From assembly GCF_963422355.1 (NCBI RefSeq), contig NC_085090.1, positions 2,473,411 to 2,537,410 on the forward strand: a stretch of 64,000 bases of DNA. The letters are read 5' to 3'. The notes below the pieces were generated by a model. That model saw only the letters and a program-made list of their open reading frames with translations. It was not told where the DNA came from and did no database searches. Origin of the DNA: Corticium candelabrum (lineage: Eukaryota > Porifera > Homoscleromorpha > Homosclerophorida > Plakinidae). How positions within the stretch are numbered: the stretch's first letter is position 1; each line of letters begins with the position of its first letter. Shown here piece after piece: positions 22,581-35,574 of the stretch. Both the position numbers and the translations under genes were made by a program.

Positions 22581-23990
22581 TGCATATGTACTGTAGTATA
22601 TGAATTTCACTATATCATTATCTATGTATGTGCGGATGCATATGCATGTGAATCCATGTCCACTCTTCAGATATGCACAGCTATGATGTCTTTACATAAG
22701 ACTGTGCGTACGGGTCTAGCTACAGCCTCGATATGTCTTCAAAGATAATGTACGTTATATTCAACCACATTTGCATACCACTACGGCATGTCTGCATGTA
22801 TATAATACTTATGCGTATTATTTCGATTCTTTATGTTGTTATGGTGTCACACCTGTTCAATTGTATACTCTTGATAATTATGTATAACCTACCAATATGT
22901 TATAGCTATATCATTTTGTTACAGATTTCAAACTATGGAAAGAAAACCTTGAAAGAGATCATCAATCTTCATTTGTCAAATCAAGTGGTTCTAAAAGAAC
23001 TAAGGCTAATACTATTCATTCCTACTCATGCAATAGATCTGGTTCTCACGTCAACAAGAGCAGAGGAAAGAGGCAAATTAAATCACAGGGATCTTCAAAA
23101 GTAGGACATCATTGCATTGCACAGCTTAGTGTTACAGTTGACAATGCAACTGGCAAAGTTTCAGTAAATGTTGATTGAGTCACTATGGTCACAATTGTTA
23201 CTTTGCTCATCTTCGTTTAGCAAGTAGTGACAAACTGAAAGTTGCTAGCAAAACCAAAGATGGCATCACGTTTGACAGGAATCATTGATGTAATTCGAAG
23301 AAATGTGCATGGCAAAGTAGATCGCGTTCATTTAATTACCAAAAAAGATGCGAGCAACATTCAGCGATCTTTTGGCCTACACACCGTAGAAAGGCATCCT
23401 GATAATGCCACTAGCCTGGCAGCCATAATTAAAGATTTGAAAAAAGATATTGATGAATTAAGATCAGTATTGTTTTATAATTTTCAGTCAGATACAGCCT
23501 CAAACCATGAGAGCAACCTAGATAGCAACGACTTTATGATTGTCATACAAACACCTTTATAGAAACAAATGTCTAAAGCAATTGGCCACAACAGAGTAGT
23601 TTGCATGGATGCTACTCATGGCACTAATATATATCGTTTCTATCTGATCACTCTGCTTGTTGTGGATGATTTTGGGAAAGAACTGCCAGTAGCTTGGTGC
23701 ATAAGTAACAGTGAAGAAGAACATGCAATTAGACAGTTCTTAGCAGAGGTGCGCAGAATGACAACATGGACCTACAACCCAATGATTCATGTCTGATGAT
23801 GCAAGTCAGTAATACAATGCTTGGGTAACTAGTTTTAATCACCGATCTCACAAGCTGTGGTGCAATTGGCATGTAGAGAGAGCGTGGCGAATGCAGCTAA
23901 GAAAATTAAGTAACAGTGATTTAGAAAAAGAAGTTTACAAGCAACTGAAGACCCTAATGGAAGAGCCTGAGCAAGAAATGTTTGAGAAGT

Positions 23991-24456
<466 letters not shown>

Positions 24457-25647
24457 GATCTCAAGAAACACAAGAAAACTAAGGAATTTTCAGACTATTT
24501 TGAGAGAGTATATGCGAGTCGAAAGAATGAATGGGCCCTGTGTTACAGAATGGGTAGTGGTATAAATACAAACATGTATGCGAAAGCATTCCATCGTGTT
24601 CTAAAATATGTGTACCTCCATGGACGTGTGAGCAGACGTCTTGACACTTCGTTTTCACCTTTCGCTAAAATTTTCCAGAGACAACGCTTTTGATCGCCTA
24701 ATCAAATTGAGTAAAGGAAAAGCAGGAATAAACCCATTGCGGATGATCCATGGGAAGCACCAGACAAGCTCTTTAATGTCACCAGATTGCATAGAAAATT
24801 TTGGAGGTCTTTGGCAAATCAAATCAAACAATGGCAAAGATATCTCCATATACAAAGTACAGAAGCAAAATCGCACAGCTGTTCCTTGCTGCACCATAGT
24901 GTGTAACCAATGCTACGTTTGCATTCACCAATTTTCATGCACTTTTCTTCGACTTCGCGTAAGAACGACTATTTATAAGCACATTCACTTGGTGGCAGCT
25001 ACATATGCAGTGCAAACAAGTCAGCAAGACTTAGTTGAACAAGATCACCAACTAATTCAACAGATGAGCCACCTACCAAAGATGTTGACTGGGAAACTGT
25101 AGTTGATTCTCTAGGCAATGACTCAATACAACACGATGTAGAGACTGTTCGAGGAAAATGCCAAGACTACCTGATTGATATAATGCAACTATCTAGGTGT
25201 AACAGTGTCCATGTTCTCCTCTCTGATTTGGCTAAGCTCCGTAAAGATACAGCACTTCTTTCTCTTGCCGAGAGATGTAGTGGAATGGCCAATAATGCAA
25301 ACACATCAGCATCAGCACCAGCAAATAAGAAATCGCAGTCCAGAGGACAAAAGCAAAGATCTTTTCTACATCAAAACAGTCTGGAAACCGCTCCAAAATT
25401 CATCTCGCAAAGCCTACAAGACAGCAGAAGAAAGAAATCAAGAGTGCCACTCTTCTGTCATCCTGGGTAATAAAAAATACAAGATGCCCAAGAAAAACCA
25501 CGGTATTTCTATTTCTGTGTTGGCATCTACCTATAATAGACATAGCAAGTATTCTTTGACAGCTGTACTAAATGTTTTGTGATGAAACAACCATGTCTAA
25601 GCTTGAAAGAGATGGTCAACTGTTACAGAAAACTAACATCCCGGCGA

Positions 25648-26771
<1,124 letters not shown>

Positions 26772-27427
26772 GAGTTTATGGTGTTTGTTGTGAGACAGTG
26801 AGTATTGGGGTGGAGTTCTTAATATCTACATACATGGAAACAAATTTAAGGAATGTGTATCTGTTTTGTATATCAATATATACTGCTGATCAAATAAAAT
26901 TTTGTAAACTGTTATAGTATGCACGTTATATAATATAACCATACGCAATTTATTTTGACTTTTACTGTAATTGTTTGTTGACAGAATGGTGCAGATGGCT
27001 TGATCTTATATGTTGATTCTGCAGGAGGCCTTTAATTTTGCAGCTCAGGAATAGCAACAAGAATTTCACCCATACTGTTTACATAGGTGGAGATAAATTC
27101 AGCTATAGTTGTTTGAGTACAATGGATAGCACATGTCAATGTATGTTCTAATAGAATGTCAATAAATACGGAGGTTGACTGGCAGAGTTTATTGTAGTGT
27201 TTATTGACTAGTGTGTATTCAGCTAATTTTTGTAGATCTCTAATTTACTTAAGTCTCTATCTTTGTAACTAGAGTGTGCACTCGCGGTTTCTTTTTGCGT
27301 CAGAATTTGAAATCTAGCAGTATGCGCTCGCGGCGTAGTGCAAAATCACGAGGCATGAGGGCGTGGCATAAGAATTTTGGCGGGCTTCCGTGGAGGTGTC
27401 AAAACAACCTGCTTGTCTCCGTGTAAC
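26772..27427. other. Upstream region of Ulp1-like gene
   Basis: Inside the transposon, between the left TIR and the protease start. No gene recognised; presumably the promoter region. Confidence 0.5.
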
Positions 27428-28565
27428 ATGGAACACCACGGTACCTTAAATAGCCGAGATCTCCAGCTGTTGAATGACGATAATTGGCTAAATGATAGTG
27501 TAAGTCTGACGCCAATGTGTACAAATTCTCAAATGTACAAAAATACTAAAATTAAAATGGTGTAGTTCATTGAAGCTTATCTGTGTTTCTTGAAGAGCCA
27601 CTCTGGAAAAGATTTACAAAAAGTAGTTTAGCTTTATCTAGATTTTTCTATTTCTGACATGTGTTGGATCGTTTACCTGGTGCAGAATCGAAATCTAAAG
27701 AACTTCGAGGTCTTGAGCACTCACTTCTTTACCACAATTAGAAATAAAGGCATCAAGTCTGTTGACAGCTGGTACAAAAAGGTGAAGAAAGCTGCAATTG
27801 AAATACATGAATGCATTTTTACGTGCAAATCTTCAAAATGTAGGCAGATATTTTTGATGTCAAGTTGCTAATAGTACCTATCAATGAAGGCAACATCCAC
27901 TGGACACTTCTGGTGTGGCCCACTCACCCGCTTAAACCATTATTTATACCCTAAATCAACTTTTGTATACAGGTAGTAAATAATAGAGAAAAGACTATGA
28001 CTTATTATGATTCAATTAGAGGATTGTATGATGCTACAGACAGTTTCAGTCAGATGAAGTAAGTAAACACATTCACAACATAATCACTAACTGTTAGATC
28101 ATAATTGTTATCTTAATTTTGAACAATTGCAGGCAGTATTTGTCACGACAAAGTATGTTGAGACGTATAATACAGATTGACTGGACAGAGTGGAAGACTA
28201 TCAACGCCAGTGTAAGATCTATTATATTCACTACTATATAAAACTGAACATTTAAAGAGTGCACGTTCGAATAGGTCACATGCAGCTAGCCATATAAGAC
28301 AATTAATGACTTATTACCCTCAACTAATTAATGCTCACTTCTAATCAAATCGTAATGAAAACCTCTTACAGTTACTCAATCTCAACACAAAGATAATATC
28401 TGCCCACCATCATTGGCTCTTACTAGCTGCAAATATAGGTATACATTGTACATAACAGGTCAACTTTTAACTTAATAGTGGGCTTGAAACTGCTAGACAA
28501 GTTCTGGCCAACAAAGAGTCCTCCTTTGAGATGCAATGTCGTGAATGCAGTTAGTGTATTGTGAA

Positions 28566-28618
<53 letters not shown>

Positions 28619-29431
28619 GTGTGTGCATATGTGTGTGTTCATCATTAAATCCAATAAACAGTTCAAAGACCACGGTGTGCAAACAACTGACATTAGTTAG
28701 TGTTGTTATGTAGCATGATTACCATTGTAATCTATAAATAAATGCAATATACACAAAGACATTATTCTGTTATTCATACTTTCTTTATGACTTACGCTAA
28801 TACAGGAAATACCTCAACAGCAGAACGGTAATGACTGTGGGGTGTTTCTTCTCCAGGTATTACAAGCTACTTGGTCTGACTTGTTCTAAACTAGTCACAA
28901 TTTAATTTTATCTATTCAGTATGCCTATTGCGTGGTTCACAGAAGAGACATGGACTTCAGTCAGGTACATGATTGTTAATTTATATGTCCATTAATTAAT
29001 TAATTAACAGTCAACAGCTTACTACTGATACTAAGAAACTCAAACATTCTATTTATAGAACCACTTAGAAAACCTGAATGATATATCTAGAACAGTTTGT
29101 ACAGTTAGTAAGTACTCGTACTTTATTGGCTTTGTTACTACAGGCTGACATTCCCCAGATTCGTTGTCGGATTCAGTCAGAACTAACAAACGTGTGCAAG
29201 TCAAAGACAGCAGCTGACTCCAATGAATCCATATCAACACATGTAGAAATAACCAACAGCACTGACTTGGCACCCATAACTGAGTCCAAAAACAATGAAT
29301 GTCAACCCACAATCAAACAATCGCTCATTCCAACCTGCCAGTCAAATCTAAGCACAGATTCAGATTCGGATTTTGAAACAGCACTGTGGAAAGAGTCTCC
29401 TCCAGCAATAGAAATTGCTATTCTGTCCTAA
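27428..29431 (+). CDS. Ulp1/SENP-type (C48) cysteine protease, transposon-borne
   Basis: Nine exons with GT-AG borders, read by eye: 27428-27499, 27566-27622, 27686-27781, 27844-27912, 27973-28058, 28133-28211, 28806-28856, 28920-28964, 29144-29431. Phases join without a break to about 280 residues. The N-terminus has the SENP-like LNSRDLQLL...NWLND. The catalytic His is in NIHWTLL (exon 4), the Asp in TYYDS (exon 5), and the Gln and Cys in QQQNGNDCGVF (exon 7), in the correct order. A 15-codon exon near 29060-29104 might also be included. The C-terminal 70 residues are Ser/Asp/Glu-rich and low complexity. Family role: removing SUMO or ubiquitin-like modifiers from proteins. Inferred here: it serves the transposon, perhaps by cutting modified host proteins at the element. 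No stop or frameshift breaks it, unlike the neighbouring transposase. Confidence 0.8.
28568..28636. repeat. (TG)n microsatellite in Ulp1-gene intron
   Basis: About 30 TG units with a few interruptions, in the long intron between exons 6 and 7 of the protease gene. Confidence 0.95.
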
Positions 29432-32048
29432 ACAGAAATGATTGCCCAGAACAATTGAGAGCTGCTGTACCACAATCCAATAAATACACATATGTGATAG
29501 ACGAATTCAAAGTATCTGAGCAACACTGTCTTGATAGTCCCCAGTTTTTTGCCACTCTACGAATTAATTTAGCAACTAGAGCCGATGCAGAGCAATGGCT
29601 AAAACAATTCATGTGTCACAGCAAGTGCACATACAGAACAACAAGAACAAAGAAGATTGCTTTCAAACGCCTTGTGGCAAAATTCCACATGCATTGTCAG
29701 CATCACAGAAAATCATTAAGTCACAAGCAAAAACAGGCACATCTTCGAGTTGAGAGAAAAGGACAGAGAAGATCTCTCATTGCAGGAATGAGAAGCAAAA
29801 AACAGAATGTCCTTCAAAGTTGACTTTAACCATCATGAAAGCTACCAAGAAGCAAGTTTGTACAGCAGATAAAAACGTCCTGTCAAACATGACAATCTTG
29901 AAGTTGAATTTTATTCACAACCATTCTGTACACTCGGCGCATGCGTTGAGTTTTCGATCTGTAGATGATGCCACAAAGCAGGAAATTTTCACTCTTTTCT
30001 GTAAGGGGCATAGTGCAGCATCAGCTCGGCACGCCCATGAAACCAACCTGATGATTTCCTGTGCTGAATACGAGCAAGATGATCAACGTGTACTAGCAGA
30101 CAGGGCCATAAATCCATCAGTACAGGACTACAGCAGATTGCATGAGCAATGGAGAAAAAAGGAAATGGGTGAAGAGAATGGGCCAGACATGTTTTTTCAG
30201 CTTCAAACTGAAATTGATATCTACAATGAAAACAACCAACAACAAGGTGGAACAGCCAAACTTCAGGTCTATAAAAATCCATGCTTGAACAAAGCAAAAA
30301 GTGGCACATCTTCTAACAGTGATGACGACATCTCACCACCACCAAGAAAAAAAGTCAAGTTGTGTAAAAGAAAGCAGAAACATCAGCCAATGGTTCTAGC
30401 AATCTGTACACCACTTATGTCCAGAGCCCACAACAACATCAAACAAGCCAGAGAAATGGTGTTTATTGATGCAACTTCCTCACTAGATCGCTATAATTCA
30501 TCTGTATTCATTATGTCAACTAGCACACCTACTTCTGGTATCCCTCTAGGTGTGATTGTCACTTCAGATGAGCAGGCGACAACCATACATCGTGGACTGG
30601 AGTTGTTAGGAGAAGTTTTGCCTGAGGAGGCATTCAATGGCAAAGGAGTGAAACATGGTCCCACTATTGTTATGACCGATGACAGCCATACAGAGCGAGA
30701 AGCTCTTCACAATTTCTGGCCAACAGCAAATCTCCTTCTATGTACATTTCATTTTCTTCAACGCAGGTGGACCTGGCTATATGATAGTAAAAACCACATT
30801 TTTAAAAATGATCGTACCATCCTTATTGAAAAAGTCAAGAAATTAGTTTACACTAATACAGAAACTGAGCTACAGAAACACTACAACAGTTTCCTTCAAA
30901 GCCCTGAAGTAAAGAAATATCCTAAGTTTTATAGTCACATGCAGTCACTGTGGGCTAGACGAAGAGAATGGGCGCACTGCTATTGTAGAACGATTCTTAT
31001 TGGAGGAAATCATACTAACAACTATGCAGAAGCTGGAATGAGGATCCTGAAAGAGCTCATTTTCAGTCGAGTGAAAGCATACAACTTGGTACAGATATTC
31101 TATTTCACAACTAAAATAATGGAACGGTACTACCAGAGTAAACTGCTCAGTGTAGCCCACAGTCGAGTTGACTGCTTTATTTCTCTTCGCTATCAAGGCG
31201 TAAATGCTAAAGCATATGCTAAAGTAACCATATAGCAGATCGCAAAAGAATGCTTTTTGGTGCCAAGCAAGACTGAAAGGGGAGTTGCTCATTACACTGA
31301 CATGAAAATAGGAGTTTGCACGTGCCCAAGAGGTCAAGATGGGTCACCGTGTAGTCACGAAGCAGCAGTTGTGTTGCACTTTGGGTGAACAACAGTAAAC
31401 TGCATTCCTGCTCTCAACCTTGAAGACAAATGGAAGTTGGCATACATTGCATATGTCAAGGAATGTGTAGAAGATTTGTCCTTCTATACGCTAATCAGTA
31501 AGCCAGTTGACACAACAAAGAAATCATGCGAGCCACCACCATCACCAACACAGCAGCAGGAGAAGCAGCAGCAGCACTACATTTCAACTGGCTGGTATGC
31601 GCAATCAGAATATCTACAGCCACAATGGTGTGTAGATGAGGACACAAAGTAGTGCAACAAAGAGCATGATTCTGATACCACTGTCTCTCTAAAACAAGAA
31701 ACACAGCAACAAGACCAACTCTGTCAGGTAGTTGACTTAATATCCAAAGATATTAAAAAGCAACTGAGGGCTGATGTTATGTTCCAGCAAAGCATAGAAA
31801 AGTTTACTACAACATACAATAAACTATCCACCAAATCCACAAATTCTCATCTGATTACAGCATTCCATAAATTCGGTTGGTGCTTTGGGGGCAGTGTCAC
31901 CCGAAAGAATTACGGAGTTTTGCGGCGAGGTAGGAGGATCCCTATTCAAGCCAAATCAGGTGGAAGAAGAAAATCAATACACAGAGGGAAAGCAGCAGCA
32001 GCTCCTGGACGAGCCCCTGCAGCTGTTACTAAAAATCAAAGAGACTGA
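29386..32048 (+). pseudogene. MULE transposase of the Ulp1-bearing transposon
   Basis: An N-terminal FAR1/FLYWCH-like DNA-binding region (29440-29820) leads to the MULE core at 29820-31235. The first Asp is in FIDATSSLDRY (about 30462), the second in VMTDDSHTE (about 30675) and the Glu in NNYAEAGMRILK (about 31020); all three are kept. A SWIM zinc finger follows (CTCPRGQDGSPCSHEA, about 31318-31368), then a Gln/Pro-rich region and a basic tail (RRGRRIPIQAKSGGRRK). Damage seen: a one-base loss in an A-run near 29800 and in-frame stops at about 31233 (TAG), 31387 (TGA) and 31650 (TAG). Few lesions suggest recent activity. Where the true start lies is unclear because the 5' part overlaps the end of the protease gene in another frame. 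Confidence 0.75.
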
Positions 32049-32079
32049 AAAAGATGACAGGTATTTTATAGCAGTTTAA

Positions 32080-32903
32080 CTAAAAAACACTCAATCAAAA
32101 GACCTCACTCTTTGAAAGACAGTGTCTCCAAAGGTCAACAAAATGCAGGAAGATGGTAGACTGTTCACTACTCTCTCAACATGCCAGTATAATATTATGT
32201 TAATTAATTAAGCACCATTATGAAGACATGCAAAAGAAATATTCAGTACTTACTTGGACCACTAACTTGCACAATGTAAACTAGATAGTTGATCACAACT
32301 CTTGTTACCATGTATTATGAATAACCAATTGTTTGTGACATGAGTCTTGATGACATAAATTATGTGTCAAAGTATACTGAAATCCATTGCTGCAGCAAAA
32401 TACCCCAAGGTACGTCCTTGATCCAAAAAAGAACAAACATACAGAACTACCAAGGAATTGCCCCAAGATACAATAATTTATAAAGCTAACTAATTAGTTT
32501 AGATCATATTATTTAGCTCATACATATAAACTATAGAACCAATCAATAAGAAAATATGTAATAACAAATAGATAAACAGACAAACAAACAAACAAGCAGA
32601 CAAACAAACAGATATAAACAGATGGTCAGACAAACAAAAACAAAAACAGATAATCAAACAACTCTGTTCAATTAATTGTTCAACTTATTTCTTAGTATCT
32701 ATAACATCTACAAACTGTTGTTGCATGATAATGAAAATTAACTAATAGTGTCACTGCAAAAATAGGTCAACACATAAAGTCAAAACTCTTGCATTCATAT
32801 TGATACAAACAGATAGGCACTTAATAAATCAATGTTTGTAAAAGACTAGCCGCAGCAATAATTTTCCAATTAAATTATTTCCACTGTCACATCGTCGACA
32901 GCA
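32080..32903. other. 3' region of the MULE-type transposon
   Basis: AT-rich, with a CAAA/CAGA simple-sequence stretch at about 32575-32650. No gene recognised. Confidence 0.5.
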
Positions 32904-33149
32904 ACAATAAACACCACATAACTAAATAATCTAGATTAACTAAAAAAGGGTTTTCAGTTGATCAGCTGTGTAGATCATATAATAAATATTACCATCTACA
33001 AACTAATAATTCTAGTATGTCAAAGTTGAGTTTGCCTAACATTTGCTGCATAAACTAAGTATCGATCTTCGTCTTCATTTCAACCATTTGATCTTTATCA
33101 AATATTGATTATGCTCGTACTTCAAGTAGGTAAAGTACGCACACACAAT

Positions 33150-33215
<66 letters not shown>

Positions 33216-33930
33216 CTAATTACATATATAACTGTCATTCATGTCACCAATTATATAACAACCAATGGCATGATATGTATTTCAAAATATAATGTCAGTT
33301 CGTAAAAGGCATATATATCCAACATCTGATTTGTCATGATTATTGAAACGTCTATACCAACTAAGTAATGTTTAAAATATATCAATGCTGTCATTTCAAC
33401 TAAATAATGTTTATCTGTTAGTAAATTTGTGGTAGTAGTAGTTTGTATTATATAATTGTATTATTAATTGCATATTATATGATTGCACACAGAAAATAGA
33501 TTTGCAATAAATAGTACACAATTTGATGTATGCAGTGTATGTAACAGCGTAAATATTGCCGTACAATTCAATCGAGGCAACGTGCATAGCTATATGCACC
33601 CAAAAGAGACTTTAGAAATAATAAAAAATGTTTAATCGCAATTCATAGTAATTTAGAAATCACTTTACCTGCCGTCCAATCTATTTGAAGTCGATTTGCA
33701 CAGAGAAAATAACGTTCAGCAGACGATGTTCAAAACTGGGGCCCCCTTTGAATAAACTGTACAGGTTCGAGAGATGCGCAAAAACGCAGCACTTCGTTTA
33801 TGTCAAAATCACGGTTGGAACATGTCCGTTGACTACCAAGAATCAAAGGCCGCGCCGCTAGCCTCGTACTACCAGCGCACTGTTCGCTCCAGCGGCTAAG
33901 TCGAAAGGGTGTCCAAAAACAAATTCGCCC
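32904..33930 (-). repeat. Right terminal inverted repeat
   Basis: Reverse complement of 25648-26771. Its outer end is ATTCGCCC, followed by ggcga, the same five bases that precede the left end. Confidence 0.85.
33153..33214. repeat. (CA)n microsatellite in right TIR
   Basis: Partner of 26395-26509, shorter by about 50 bases. Confidence 0.95.
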
Positions 33931-34540
33931 GGCGAGGCCAGAAGAACGTATTGACGACATAGTAATATTAGACTTTGAGAGTAGTCATATGTCAAAGTAT
34001 TTTAGTTCTCAAGCCTGGCATCACCTCTTGGAGACAGGCAATATCTTCCAATGTAATGAATCTGCAATTAGGATAACTAAAATATTGTTTCTTCTTTTCA
34101 GTTGAACTAAAGCCGAGACAGTAACATTGCCGGAATTGTGACTTAGTAACAACCCAGCCAAATATGGTGCAATGCAATGGCAAGTGTGGAAAATGATTTC
34201 ATGGTGCTGTCTTGTGGCTTAATCTCCCGTAGTATCTGCAATAATTCTTACATTCTGGTCTAAAAATTGTGTTGGACTTCGAGAAGAACCGACTGACATG
34301 TGGCAATGCGACAAAGGTTTGCTTTCCATAGAACAGAACACAATTATACCAAATACCAGTGTCAGAGCTCAGAATTCGTCATCACTGCTGCCACTGCTAC
34401 GGAATGCTTCCAGATATTCAGGCAGCGAGTGTCAGCTACCAAATGCCTGTGTGTTATATACGGGTATATGGATTAGAGGATATACGGGACTTAGAGAGAG
34501 GAGTTGCGTCATACGAGTTCTGCGGTGGTTGTGTATAGTC
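33931..34540. other. Flank with probable Gypsy-C LTR end
   Basis: No gene. The stretch ending ttacgatacaaca just before 34581 is followed by the Gypsy-typical tggcgacgag, so an LTR probably ends near 34580. Its start was not found. Confidence 0.4.
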
Positions 34541-35395
34541 GGTTGTGTTAACTAATAAGTGGTTATGTTACGATACAACATAATGGCGACGAGGATACAG
34601 GTTCCGGGTGTACACCCCACCCCCTTTCTACCGCAACCTGGTGAACCACAGACCGATTGGCATGCTTGGCTGTCGGCGTTCGATATGTACATGATAGCTT
34701 CTGGTCTTAGGTCTAGCAACATTCCTCAAGAAAGGAAAACGGCGGTATTGATTCACTGTCTGGGATTAGGTCAACGTGTTTTCGCAACACTTGGAGTAGC
34801 AGCGATGTACGCGGCCACACGAGAAAAATGACTGAATATTTCGGAGCAAAGAAGAACATGATAATGAAACGGTTCAGTTTCGGCAGAGGTCACAACGACA
34901 GGGTGAGTCAGTTAGAAAATATGTCGCTGCACTACGGGAACTAGCAGCTACATGTTGCTTTGGAGTCATGCATGACGAGTTGAGTCGATACCAATTAATA
35001 AAAAAGACATTACATTCATGTATTAGGGAGCGGTTGTTTATGAAGAAGGATACTATAACTGTGACGAGGCGGTGACATTGCCGGCTCACGTGGAAGAAGC
35101 CATAGCTAAGGCAAAAGCCATTGAAGTTATAGTGGTGCCGCGTTCTGCTGAAGTCGGTAAGGTTGAAACGACCAGCGTAGGAGGGGTGGCTAGTGCGGTA
35201 AAGTTAAGACGCCCTCTTGACTATCAAGGTGCTGGAGCTAGTACCTCAGCAGCGTTTTGGTGTGGTAACTGTGGTCTACGAGGACATCGAGGAGGAGGGT
35301 CAGATTGTCCAGCTTGGGGGAAAGAGTGTCTTAAATGCGGGAAGAGAAACGTGAAAGAAGCGAACTATGATGTCATCCTCAACTTTTTAATGTAA
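34541..35395 (+). pseudogene. Gypsy-C gag remnant
   Basis: Starts at ATGGCGACGAG (34582), the usual Gypsy post-LTR sequence. The N-terminal capsid-like region (QTDWHAWLSAFDMYM) is followed by stops and a frameshift after 34831, then a C-terminal part with a zinc knuckle (CGNCGLRGHRGGGSDC) and a second, truncated Cys pair. No pol follows; the hAT transposon starts 180 bp downstream. Confidence 0.65.
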
Positions 35396-35574
35396 TTTCC
35401 CGATTATGACTGAGGTCGCTTTCAATCACTGCAAAGTCACAATTTAACGTAGTCAGAACTTTTTCGTCCAATGTATAGTCGTCACAGAAGTCATCACCGG
35501 CCAGTTTGCCTACAAATCAGCATTCTGCTCTTCTATATCTATGTTCCCTATTTCCAGGTGCTTCAGGCCTTTTA